64,000 nucleotides of DNA from contig MU858138.1 of NCBI GenBank assembly GCA_033297075.1, forward strand, positions 88,890 through 152,889, read 5' to 3'. The notes below the pieces were generated by a model, which was not told the DNA's origin, did no database searches, and worked only from the letters and a program-made list of their open reading frames with translations. Source of the DNA: Rhypophila decipiens. Lineage: Eukaryota; Ascomycota; Sordariomycetes; Sordariales; Naviculisporaceae. Both the position numbers and the translations under genes were made by a program. Positions 33,698-44,905 of this stretch are shown here, in pieces (position 1 is the stretch's first letter; every line of letters starts with the position of its first letter).

Positions 33698-36600
33698 ATG
33701 CTTGTCCATTCCCTAGCGACAATGGGCTCGAGTGCTGTTCCAGGTGGGCGTTCGCGGACAGAGAGTACAGCGAGAGTGAGTTTTCGTCCCTCGGAGCCAC
33801 TCTTCGACATTCATATCGACACCCAGTACGCAAAGGTGAATTGCCAACCAATTGAATACGGAGGAGAGCCTTGGAATTACTATCGCGATGCTCCAAATAC
33901 TTATCTTAGTATACGCGAGGGGAAGCGAGAGGAATTTCTTCGCAGGGTGCCCGAGCCAGTTCGAGAGCGCGTCCAACACGAGATACAACGAATAGAGCGA
34001 ACGAGGAAGAACTTTTCGTCATACCCAAATAAGCAAGCTCTTATGAAGGAGCTGTATGACTCCAGAAAGGCATGGGAAACCTCTGTCATTGAAAATCTGA
34101 GAGATTTCCGGGCTGCCGCAGATAAGAAGTGCAAGTGCAAAACAAACATGAACCCCGAAAGCGTCAAACACACCAGGGAGTGCGAGTTGCTGCGCAGGCT
34201 CGAATCATGGCGATCAAGACACTCGCAGGAGTTGGCGCCTCCAAAGCGCACCGAGTCTACCATGAGCAAGCTCAAGGGGTCCATGACCTTTAGAAGGCGA
34301 GCATCTCAAGTCCAACCCCAGGTCTCCGAAGACGCACCCCTTGATGAGAATCCTAAGTCGACCACAAGCACCATCAAAGACGACGACCAGATGACACAAG
34401 ATCCTCTTTATGGGTTCAGAGCATCGGCAATTTACTTCAAAAAGAACGGGGATCAGTGGACTGGTCAAACCCATAAGCACGACAAATTCATTGGGAAGGA
34501 CAAGTTCCCGAACCAAAAGATCTCGGTCCATGACCTGCTAGAAAGCAGCGGTAAGGATAGCCCATTGTTCCGGGGGAACTGTCCTGATAAGACGATTCGG
34601 TATTTCCACTTTCCAACCAACAATATGTCCTGGATAGAGGTTAGTCGGCATCTCCAAGTTGCAGCCAGCACCAGACAGCTAACAATCAAACTCGTTGAAA
34701 CAGCGGGCCATTGCCAGATACTACGGGGAAGACCTCCCTACTATTGACGAGCGGATACCTTATAACAAGACCAAGAGCAAAACAGAGAAGCTCCTGGCTC
34801 GTGAGTACTGGCGAGGTCAGATGCACGGCTCAGGTGACAAGGACCGGGCCACGTTGGTACAACAAGACCAAGGGCGTGAAGTATCTGGGAGCACAAGCAT
34901 GCCAAAGGCCAAGGCTCGCGTGGTGCCGGTTCACGCCAGACATATGAGATCCAAGTGTTCTTTGATACCACGAGGTTTGTTCTCCCGCCGTCTTGAATGG
35001 GGGAATCAGCATGGCTTGGATTCGATGTACCGCTCACACCTGCAGTTAATTACCATTGCTGACCAAAGACACGCATGAACCCCATGGTATAGAAACATCC
35101 AGCAATTCCCGACCGGAAAGAAATGTCACACTTTTTGTAAGACTAGACACGTCTGGGACGGTTGCATAAACTACTAAACTTCCCAAACAGATGCCATACC
35201 TCCACTGGGAAACCAGTAGCCGGCGAGCCAAGATGGTCCAGGTGGTCAACGAAGCCATGGAATCCCAGGACATGTCAAAGAGCCAGACCCGGAGACCAAC
35301 GTTACCGACCGCCGCAGATGTTGTAGCGAAGCTTTCTAACAAACCCGAGTATAAGCCAACATACAGGTGAGGAAGGAACCAATCATAGATTACCCCGACC
35401 TGTGTCTTTTTTGGCTATCTGGCTACGGTCTAACAAGTTTCAAACCGCCTAATAGGAATCTACTCGGTCGATACCTGATGACAATTGCCAGGGTCGCCGA
35501 TGAAATTGATTTCGAAGCGGACGAGAGACTTCTGCGGGACAATGTCAGTCGGACTCCGCCCCTACACATCAGACGGACGATAGACCAGTACTACTTCCCG
35601 ACTCTGGATAACACATCCCTACGAGACAAGGACCAAGTTGTGTATCGAGGTACAAGAGCCGGGCGGAGTTTTCATACCAAGAATACACGGGTGGTCATGG
35701 TTGATCAGCTTTGGCTCTGGATTCTTGACGACCGTGAGTTCATTTGATTTGTTTCTTCTTCAGGCTTATCATAGCAGCCTGTTACTAATTAATTACTTTG
35801 ATGATTTCCAACAACCAGACACCATCATCACTTCCTTTCCGAGGCGATGGGGGAGAAATAAGCCCGACCCATCTGGCGTACACAAGAGTCTTCGCGAACG
35901 ACTCGAGGCCATGTCGGGAGGCATCAAATCGATACATCATCTTGGTGAGTCTTTCCGCGGGCCATCTCATATGACATATATGCCTGACAATGAGCAATGG
36001 ACACAGCACTCATGATAATCGACCAAACTTCCAATGTGTTTTTCGACCGCACAAAGCCGTTAGACCAGCGGCCAGAGGTTATGGACCTCTTTTCGTCTGC
36101 CATCGGCCATGTTGTGAGTTGAGCTGATACCACGGAAAGTCCATTGTTAGAGTCACATAGACTTACATGCATGCTATCCAGACAGAACTCACATCGGTTG
36201 CATATGAAGGCTTCTGGCGCAACACTGCACTCCAGGCACGTAACTTCCTAAACATGGGCGCGGATAGCATAAAGCACAAATACCTCGAGATCAACCCAGA
36301 AGGCCAGCTCCTCCAGGAAGCCCAAGATATCACCGAGGAACTTCAAATCATGAAGCGCATTTTCAACGAGCAGATCCAGGTAGTCAAGGACTTTAGGCGG
36401 CATCTAGACCATCTTGCCGATGCTCAGCGAAGCAAAGACGACTCCAAGGACATGGCGACCCTGCTGAGCAAGATTCTGGACACAATGCTGCAAGAGAAAC
36501 AAAATAAAACGAATGGTGAGGGTTCGGAAGGCGGACATGCGGCAACATTCCACCAGGCCAGTACCGAGGCGGTTGCTCTCTCTGGAGCTAACCAAGACGT

Positions 36601-37382
36601 GCACGAGGCCGACGTCCTGCTCGAGCTGATTGAGGGAAGAAAGGCAGAGATACAGGATAAAGAAGACTTGGCGCACTACGCTTGTCAACATGTACGTTTA
36701 CTTCATGTTCATATTCCCAGCCTCTTTAAAACGGTACTACCCTCGCTTTACGTGTGCACGCTGACAAGACCGCCGTCTACAAGATCGAAGGACTTCTTTC
36801 CCTCAAACAACAGCAGGCATCGATTGTCCAGGCCAAGAGTGCTCTTCGCAGAGCCGATGAGAGCGTCAAACAGGGACGGTCTATCATGGCTTTCACCGTG
36901 GTTACTATTTTCTTTCTCCCTCTTGGATTTTTCGCCACATTCTTTGGTATGAACAACATGGAAATCAACGAAGCTGCCTGGATGACGTTGAGTGAGCAGA
37001 TCAACTACATGTGTAAGTCGGCCAAACAGCAACGATTAGCGAGAGACTGACATCTAAGACCAAAACAGTTGGGTTCTCGGCCATAGTAATCGTCCTCTCC
37101 GTCTCTATGGCCTTCAGCGCCTGGTCACGGGCGGTGCTCAACTTCCTCTTCTGGGTGCCACTCGCCGTGCTGGCTGAGTCAACTGGTCTTCGGGCGTGGT
37201 GGAAAAAAAGCCCGCTCAACCGTGTGAAATTGGAAAGACGGGCGGTCAAGGTTGTTGAGCATGCGTCTTACAGGAGACGGGTGGGGAATGGAGAGGAGAC
37301 GGCAACGACTACCACATATGCTATGAATATTTCTGAGCCGTTGAAGTCTCACAGGAGGAGAACGGGTGACAACTTGGTCTGA
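33698..37382 (+). CDS. CorA-like Mg2+ transporter family protein, long N-terminus
   Basis: Ten exons: 33698-34639, 34704-34974, 35069-35136, 35191-35366, 35456-35733, 35819-35944, 36007-36113, 36182-36691, 36769-37012 and 37069-37382; 1011 residues, phase consistent. An alternative Met lies eight codons in. The ~860-residue cytosolic part contains segments seen in fungal CorA-like proteins: EYWRGQMHGSG, PVHARHMRSKCS, FMPYLHWETSSRRAK, TIDQYYFPTLDNT, VVMVDQLWLWILDD, SFPRRWG. A helical region leads to two C-terminal TM spans: MAFTVVTIFFLPLGFFATFF followed by GMN, then FGFSAIVIVLSVSMAFSAW. GMN is the CorA filter motif. Whether it conducts Mg2+ is unknown. The 34975-35068 intron has the weaker donor (GTTTGT) and is the least certain junction. 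Confidence 0.85.
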
Positions 37383-37683
37383 ATTCTTGATCCGATGGGT
37401 GGCGCGGACGGGTAAATGTCTCATGACTATTTCTACGTTTTCTTCACGTTTCTCGAAATATTTTCCCCTACTGTACTAGCAGAGTTCCTGTTCTGTGACT
37501 CGAGGGAGATTCCACCGTTTGTATTATATTGTTCTCTCTAGTGCCACACAATCCGGGCTATTCCGTATGTTCAAGAAGAAGTACACGAATGGCAATCTCG
37601 ATTTTGTTGGACCCGAGTCAAACAGTCTTCCAATTCATCTATATACTATTTCAAGCCGTGGTGAAGCAGTCTCTTCGTAAACT
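37383..37683. other. Convergent 3' intergenic region
   Basis: About 300 bp between two convergent stop codons; no feature recognised. Confidence 0.45.
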
Positions 37684-38484
37684 CTACTCCGCCAGCTCGG
37701 TAACTTTAGCAGCAAAGTCGGCGTTCTGGCCGGTCAGCAAGTCAAAGATAGGGTGGCCGAGGCTGTCGTGGATGCCAAAGGACGAGTCGGGGCTCTCGGG
37801 GGTATCGACTTGGTTGTTGGAGAAGGCGAATGCCATGGTGGTATGGTATTGAGGGTCGATGGCCGTGACGCCAATCTCCTCGTCGCCCCACGAGGAGCAG
37901 CCCTTGCAGGCGGCCGTGAGCTGCCAGTGGGTTGCGTTGACGCGGGTTCCCTTCTTCAAGACGGTGTACTCGGCATTGGGGTACTCTGGAGGGGTGTAGT
38001 ATCCGCTGTAAAGGGTTGGAAATGTTAGTTGATCTGGCCTCATACCGGCCACGGGAACAAACGTACTAGGCAATCCGCGACGATAGGACCACGTTGGTCG
38101 TTCCGTTAGCCCAGGCGATGGCCAGCGGGTTGTAGGTCATGGTGCCGCCCCAGGCAAAGCCAGCCCAGCCGATATCGTGAGGTGCAACGACCTGGAGGAC
38201 TGTCTCAAAGACATTGTCGGCGGGTATCGTGTCGGGAATAGCAACACGGTAGGTGACGCCACGCTCGCTGGTGTAAGATGCGAATTTGAGGCCCGTGTCG
38301 CTATCGACATATGGGTGAGAGTCAGGCTCAAACTGACGTTTGGCTGTCGGCGAATCGTCAGTTAGCCAGTGCCATGAAAGGTGATGCGAAATGCCCGTGT
38401 GAGCCTGTCACGGTTTACTCATCGAGAGAACTTACTGAGACCGAGGAAGGCCGTTACGCCGGCGGCAGCACGTTGCAAATGCAT
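37684..38484 (-). CDS. Secreted cellobiose-dehydrogenase-type cytochrome domain protein (AA8-like)
   Basis: Three exons on the minus strand: 38436-38484, 38067-38343 and 37684-38005 (introns 92 and 61 bp), 215 residues. A short hydrophobic N-terminus (AAAGVTAFLGL) followed by TKRQ suggests a signal peptide with possible KR processing. The body matches the DOMON-like CDH cytochrome fold: SHPYVDSDTGLKFASY, GWAGFAWGGTMTYNPLAIAW (the Met here sits where the CDH heme Met ligand lies), HWQLTAACKGCSSW, and candidate His ligands downstream. There is no flavin domain, CBM or TM segment, so it is a stand-alone cytochrome. In CDH this domain passes electrons to LPMOs; a similar extracellular redox role is inferred. 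Confidence 0.85.
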
Positions 38485-38575
38485 TTTGAGGAACTACTTT
38501 GTAAAATAAGGAGCAAACGCAGTGTGGACAGAAACGAAGCGGTTGGCTACCCCTTAGACACGGGTCGTAGATGAC

Positions 38576-38583
38576 TATATATA
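38576..38583 (-). promoter_or_regulatory. TATA box of the CDH-cytochrome-like gene
   Basis: TATATATA (self-complementary), 92 bp upstream of the ATG at 38484, directly after which the transcript start would be expected. Confidence 0.45.
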
Positions 38584-40287
38584 AAGGACTGGGAAGCTGC
38601 AGGAACAGCCACTGCTTCTCCCCGAGACAGAATGACAGGCCAGCAAAGGCCGGTGCTCTGCTCGCTGGAGCGTCTTTTCCGTCTTTGCGAAAAGGGAAAT
38701 TTCCAATATCGAGCGTACCCTCGCCCCGGGACATACAGGCCGGTCGGTTCGGCAAACGAACCAGCGGGTGGGTTGTCCACAGCCCGACAGGAAGTCAATA
38801 AATGAACCACCAGGGACCCCAGCGGCCGTGAAGGGACGTAGGCACAGCCATGTAGGGGGCATATTCAGTCACATTGCGCCGAGGTTGGCACACCAAGAAT
38901 TCCCGGAGAGGGCTCTCTCATGCAATCCGGGGTGGTCCATGCCGGGGTCATGGTAAATAAACTGGCTCCGGTTGGTCCTGGATGGGAGCACGATAGGAAG
39001 CTCGCCCGCCGGGATTGCGTATGACAAGGTCCCTTTTCTAGCTCTTGGGTTGCACCCTAATATCTGGGAGGGAAGATGATCAGTCCAGGGCGACGGTGAT
39101 CGGACAATAGGAGCTGAAGCACACTGAACAAGATGACGTTGTTGTCTGGACGCGTGATAATCCCGGGGCATTGATTGGAAGGTTAAAGCACGAGTGAGAT
39201 CGTGTTCGACCTTGAAGGCCTTTCCCTAATGCGGGGCGCACATGGTATTGTATATTAAACGGAGCGGAGCGGAAGGGAAGATGTGCCCCTGGTTATATAT
39301 GAGCATTGAGTGTGATATATATTCATTGGAAAGAGGCTGATATCGAACTGACAAAGGACGTGGCCGCCGTCTTCAGGCTAATTTCGACGTTGGAGACCCA
39401 CGACCAAATGAATGGCTTCCAGAACAAGAAGAGAAGAGGATGGACACCCAGAGTTGGCCGGGCCTAATTAGATCCGTGTCGTGTGCCAGTTTGACCGAGT
39501 AATTCCACGTCTGATGAAGTCCCAACGACTTTTTTGAATGACATGACGAGTGAGTGAGGTCAGGTCAAGGGAGCCGACTCAACTCGGCTACGGATATCCG
39601 TAGAGGACAAAGGGACCATTTTCCGTGATACTGGAAATGAGACATTTGGTTCCAGAGTTAATTAATACTTGCAAGAACTGCTATAATGACCTTTTCTGTG
39701 CCAGTGCTGGATCACCTTGTCGTGATGCTCGTCCTTGTAGTGTAGTCATAATAAGCTGTGCAGCTAAAAGGAGAATGGGGAGCACAAGGGCAAATTTGGG
39801 GGTTTCCCCTCACTGTTTGTTCTTGGCTCTGCAAAGCTTCTCCAACCCCGAACCCCGCACCAGTTCCCCCAAATCTGCCCCTCATGCTCAGAGAATTGCT
39901 CGATGAACATCTGTGATTCTGCTTTGGAGATCGGAAAACGATATGCCTTTCGCATCTTCATACGTATCTCGGGCCCAGATACAATGAAAGGATTCTACAG
40001 AGTAATTCGCATTCCATTTATATACCCCTTAGATTTATGACATAACTGACAAGCAGAGCAGTCTGACATTGCGCCAGCGGAGCATGCGGCTGAACGCTGC
40101 CACTGGTAGTCTCACCCCCACATCATCTTCAGTGCCCCGCATTCAGCACGCAATCAAGTCACTTCACTACCACAGTCAGGAAACTTCTCCCGTTTTTCGG
40201 CGAGGGAGGTGTTGAAAAATCATTCTGTATTCTGTTGGCGAGACATAGCACATTCAGACAGGAAACTTTTGCGCTTCCTCGCCAATC
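38584..40287. other. 1.7-kb gene-free region
   Basis: No frame with recognisable domain content on either strand. Includes AT-rich patches near 39.25-39.35 kb and 39.65-39.75 kb. Promoter functions for both flanking genes are presumed. Confidence 0.45.
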
Positions 40288-41580
40288 ATGGCGGCCAACA
40301 CATCATCAGTAACCCCACGGCCGCCAATAAACACCGTGATCCCGCCCCTCGTTCTCGGCACAGCAACCTTCAACAATCAGTATGTCGAAGATCCCGAGTC
40401 CATGCCCTACAGGGATATCGTGGCCCGAGCAATATCCCTATGCGTCAATTGCTTTGACACATCACCTTACTATGGCCCCTCCGAGATCCTCTTGGGCAAG
40501 GCGCTCGATGCCCTCATGAACCCCCGGCCAGCCGCTCCCGGAGAGCCTACGCCGACCCCACTCTCACGATCTGCCTTCACGATTGTCACCAAGGCTGGCC
40601 GGATTGTTCTCGACGAGTTTGACTACTCCCCCGCCCACATCCGCTATTCAGTCCTCCGCAGCCTCCAGCGTCTGCATACACCCTACCTGGACCTGGTTTA
40701 CGCGCATGATGTCGAATTCGTTTCTCCTGGCGAAGTGCTCGAGGCTGTGCGAGAACTACGCCGGCTCCGCGAGGAGGGATTCATTCGCTACGTTGGAATC
40801 AGTGGGTTTCCAGTCCATGTGCTATGCGACTTGGCCGAGATGATACAGCGCGAGACGGGCGAGCCGCTGGACGCTGTTCTGAGTTATGGTCACTTTACCA
40901 TCCAGAACCGGAAGCTGGGTTTGCCTTTGGTCGACGGAGAGACGGCTTCGAATGATAGGGAATGCCCCCTTGCTCGACTCAAAGCCGCTGGTGTGGGCGT
41001 TGTTCTGAACGCCAGCATTCTGGGCATGGGACTGCTGACAAGCCGCGGCATCCCCGCGGATCCTATCACGACCGAGGGAAAGGCTTCTCCTCTGGTCAAG
41101 TGGCATCCGTCACCGCCGGACCTGCGTCTCGCGTGTAAGGAGTTGGCTGCTCTCACAGCGGCGGCCGGCGAGCGGTTGGAGTCAGTGGCGATAAGATGGT
41201 CGATGGAAGAATGGGCTCGAGTAGCGGCTGCTGCTGGTCTAGGTGTCAAGTCCCCTGTTGGGCAGGTAGGTCCAACTGTTTGTGGCGTTTCCTCTATCCC
41301 CGAGCTCGAGGAAACAGTAAGAGAGTGGCGCGAGGTCATGTCCTGTCTCCAAGAGCCAGACGGGCCTGGCTCGGAAAGACGCGACAAGGTGCTGAGGTTG
41401 GTAAAAGAAAAGCTCTGGCCAGCCCTGGGCCCATGGAAGGATTATGCTTGGGACAGTCCGAGCCCGGGATTTGTGAACACCCGTACCGTTGAAGAAAGAG
41501 GCAAGATTCCCACGAACGATGGCGTCATGGACGCCTATGAATCTCTCAAGAAAAATGCCCTGAACAACCTGCCATGTTAG
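40288..41580 (+). CDS. ara2: Aldo/keto reductase, D-arabinose 1-dehydrogenase (Ara2)-like
   Basis: Single-exon gene of 430 residues. AKR catalytic set visible: Asp and Tyr in NCFDTSPYYGPSEILLG, Lys in FTIVTKAGR, His in DLVYAHDVEF. The barrel start PPLVLGTATFNNQY and the strand RYVGISGFPVHVL are typical, as is LKAAGVGVVLNASILGMGLL. The length and the long insert after the Tyr motif (PRPAAPGEPTPTPLS) fit fungal Ara2 proteins, which oxidise D-arabinose to D-arabinono-1,4-lactone on the way to erythroascorbate using NAD(P). Cytosolic. The AKR fold is certain; the Ara2 subtype is likely. Confidence 0.88.
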   Translation: MAANTSSVTPRPPINTVIPPLVLGTATFNNQYVEDPESMPYRDIVARAISLCVNCFDTSPYYGPSEILLGKALDALMNPRPAAPGEPTPTPLSRSAFTIVTKAGRIVLDEFDYSPAHIRYSVLRSLQRLHTPYLDLVYAHDVEFVSPGEVLEAVRELRRLREEGFIRYVGISGFPVHVLCDLAEMIQRETGEPLDAVLSYGHFTIQNRKLGLPLVDGETASNDRECPLARLKAAGVGVVLNASILGMGLLTSRGIPADPITTEGKASPLVKWHPSPPDLRLACKELAALTAAAGERLESVAIRWSMEEWARVAAAAGLGVKSPVGQVGPTVCGVSSIPELEETVREWREVMSCLQEPDGPGSERRDKVLRLVKEKLWPALGPWKDYAWDSPSPGFVNTRTVEERGKIPTNDGVMDAYESLKKNALNNLPC

Positions 41581-42216
41581 TCGGGAAAAGAGAGAAAGTC
41601 ATCCTGGCCTGCAGCCACGCTGATATGTCGTTACAACACCAGCGGGGAGAAAATTGAATTTGGGTTTAATGCCATAAAATGTCTATGATAACCACCCCCC
41701 TAGTCTCTTTATCCCTCACTACCTACCCAACCAGATACTTCACTCAACCAAAAACGCCGTACTCCAGCTTACCACCAAAATCCTGTGCCTAGCATGCCAC
41801 TGTTGTATGAAATGTTCACATCCCATTCTTGCTCATAGGCTCCGTCCCGTCCCCCCAAAACAAAGCAAACTAGGTGGGTGACAAGAGGGAAATGACCAAC
41901 CAATATAAGCACTACTTTATACAGAAGAGAAATTCTTGTGTGTCTGAGCCACCAGCCCAGGGCCTGCTGTTAAACACGGCTCGAAGAATGCAGTATCCGG
42001 GCCCAGTCCCCGTTCTGCCATCACCGCACCCTACTCGGTGCATTCTGAGGTATCAGTAAGATTTATCGCCCTGATGAACCCCCAACCCCTCCCCCAAGAA
42101 GTCAGAGTCACGACCAGCCCGACTCTTTGTTCCGCCCTTCTGTGTTTGATTCCTCAACGTATATCCCACTCACCTTCGGAGCAGAACAAACAACACCGTC
42201 TTAGGTGGTCGTGACA
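41581..42216. other. Convergent 3' intergenic region
   Basis: About 640 bp between the AKR and Sip5 stop codons; no gene recognised. Confidence 0.45.
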
Positions 42217-44905
42217 CTACTGCGTCACCTCAGACACCCGCTCCACCGTCGTTGTCTCATTGCCCAGCTGCTTAGATTCTTGGGCCCCTTCAGCTCCTTC
42301 CATGGGAGTTTCGGGCGTTATAGTAACCTTCGGTGGTGCGAGCCCGGGTGACTGATTCTCTTTCTGGTTATCCGCCCCTGTCTCCCGCGCAGGGCCGGGA
42401 GACGAGACATCATCCACCTGCTCGACCTCGACGCCCTCGCTGCCTACATCGTCTGGCTTGGCGCCGCTCTCCTTCGCCTGCTTGTCAGCCTCAATGCGGC
42501 TCAGTCGTCTTCCTGCATGTTCGCCCTCTAAAGTCACCCCAACAACCTCGGCCAGGCTCCGGAAGTTGAACATGGGCTCTGTGCTAGCACTCGGGTCCTT
42601 TTCGCCGTCTTGATCGCCCTCGTCATCACTCGCCCCCGAACGACTGCCCAGACTAAGACCACTGCCACGAGGGTCCTGGAGGTGGGACGGCGAGGTGTAG
42701 CTAGCCTGGCGGCTATCCAAAATAGACGACGAGATGGATGATGCGCTGCTCATTTGGCGGAGGTGGGATGGGCCAGCTGTGGGATGCGGGGACGGAATGG
42801 GGCGCGCGCCTGACACCGGAGCAGCGGCAGAGGACTCGGCCGCGTCGGGGGTCGTAGGGAGCCCGCGATCCACAGATTTGCCCTTGTCCTTGAGACTGGG
42901 ATCTGCAGCAGCCGACGTGCCCGCGTTCACCGTAGCACTTGCCACGCTGGCTTCGACCCGAAGATTGCTGGCGCCACTATTGCCTCGTTTCCGCCCAAAC
43001 CCCAAACCAGGAAGGCTGAGGCTGCTTCCACTCGCCGAAGTGTGGCCGCTACGATTGTCTGCGCCCCCCTCATAAGGACTACCATGTTTTGCTGCTGCTT
43101 TCGCAGCCTTCTTCTCTTCCTTCTCACGCTTCTTGGACTCTTTCCTCTCCTCCTTCTCCGCTTTGCGTTTACGTTCCTCCTCCGAGGCAAGTGAAAGACG
43201 AACAGCTTCCGCCATCATCATGTCCTCGAGCTCTTCTATGCGACTCCGCCGATTCGTACCCCCAAAAGAGACGCCAACCTGTCCCGAGCTGCCCCTCGCA
43301 CTTAGGTCAGGGTTGGTCTGCGAGGGAGTTACCGGTCCACTGTTCCCATTGCCAGAGTCGGCAACGGTCAGCCCTGGGGGAGCACCACCCGTTGAGGTCG
43401 ACCCTGAGCCCCCTGTATTTCGGCGACTGAACCTGCTGCGAAATGCTCGAGACTCGTTGTTACCCATCAAAAAGGCTGCGGTGTGCAAAGCGGTAGCTGC
43501 TGCGGCCCGCCTGGCCTGGTGAGCGCGGGCAGCCTGGAGTTTGGAAGCCCATTCTGGACGGATTTTGTCTGTTGAGACAACATTGGGGGCATGAACAGAG
43601 AGCGACTGGTTCCGCCGGCGACCAGCAGTGGGAGTCGCAACAGACGGTGACAGGTTACCCGAGTTTAGCGAGCTGCTGGAAGACATGGCAGTATTCATGC
43701 TCCCAATGGTAGATGGGTTCACCGAGTAAGCGAGCCCACGGCGAAAAGGAGGGGGCTCGTAAGTGACGCCGAAGTCGGGCTGTGTACAGTACGGGCAGCA
43801 AGCAGGTTCCGAAACCAACAAGCCAGCTGCCTCTTCGGGGTTATGATTTGGGTCGTTCTCGTTATGTCCCTCGGGGAAATGGGGGTCGGGTCGCTTGATC
43901 TGCACAAAGCATTCACTGCAAATGGCTTGGTCGCAACACCGCGTATGATTTAGATAGGGCGGGTAGGACAGAAAGCATATAGGGCACTCGGTGGCATCCT
44001 TGTACAAAAAGACCTCGAGGGGCTGTCCGTTAACAAATGGGTCATTGGGTAGATTGATCTCGCGCGGCATGATCTCGGTGGTCGAGCCGTTCCGCGAAGT
44101 GCCACCCAAGACTGCAGCAAGGGCCTTTCCTCTCGGCTTGAACGGCGAGCTTGCCCGGGGAGGGTTGGCCGACACAGGGGACCCAAGAGCAGATCCAGGA
44201 TTGGACTGACTTTGTTCCGAGGTTGCAGAGAGCGTTCGGTCACCCATGGGAACAGTCAAGTTGTTGAGATTTTGGGTCGACGTCGAGGGGGAGTCGGATG
44301 ATGAAAGGGGTTTTGGAATCAGCTCATCAGGGGGCGTCTGGTCAGCAGCCGGAATAGGGAGACCTCGTGCAGCAGCAATGATCTGGGGCTCGGTCCACTG
44401 GTCGTCGACGTCGTTCAACCCTCGCCAGAACGGAGCAATCTTACGCTCGATCTGGGACAGCAGCTTTAGCAAACTATTCTCGGGCCTTAGCATCATGGAG
44501 TGTAGACGAACATACCTGTAGCTGGCGGACTATCTGCTTGTTAAAGTCCTCGGGCCCCGTGTATGTACCCAGTGTAACGAGAAAACCGCCGTCGACATGT
44601 TCTTCTCTCATACTCCTCTCTCGCTCGGCAAGTCTGGCAACCCGCTCCCGTTCCAGCCTCCGGGCTTCCCTCTCTTGCTTTGTCTCCCGGCGTTCATAAG
44701 GCGCATCGGTGTTGGAACCAGAGCCCCCGGCTGGGGAAATTCCCAGAATGCCCCCCAGGTCACCACGACTGACCCGATTGCGTCTACCCGATGATCTCTC
44801 CGGTTGCAGCGAAGCACCAGCTTCCGCGTTTTGGGAATGGCCGGGGTGATGGCTCCGATGGGACCCGTCGCCGGCCCGCGACTCTCTTGTGCTTGTGTTT
44901 CCCAT
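42217..44905 (-). CDS. sip5: Sip5-like protein
   Basis: Two exons on the minus strand: 44516-44905 and 42217-44451 (intron 64 bp), 874 residues. It begins MGNTSTRESRAG, a plausible N-myristoylation context, followed by a basic low-complexity region and a conserved helix (TLGTYTGPEDFNKQIVRQLQ, then IERKIAPFWRGL). A Zn-binding module follows: ECPICFLSYPPYLNHTRCC, ICSECFVQIKR, and after an insert CCPYCTQPDFGVTYEPP. The C-terminal ~500 residues are Ser/Gly/Pro/Lys-rich and look disordered, with a Lys/Glu helix (RKAEKEERKESKKREKEEKK). Yeast Sip5 links the Snf1 kinase to the Glc7 phosphatase Reg1; a signalling-adaptor role is inferred from this. The family call is strong because of the Zn module and upstream helix. 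Confidence 0.9.
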
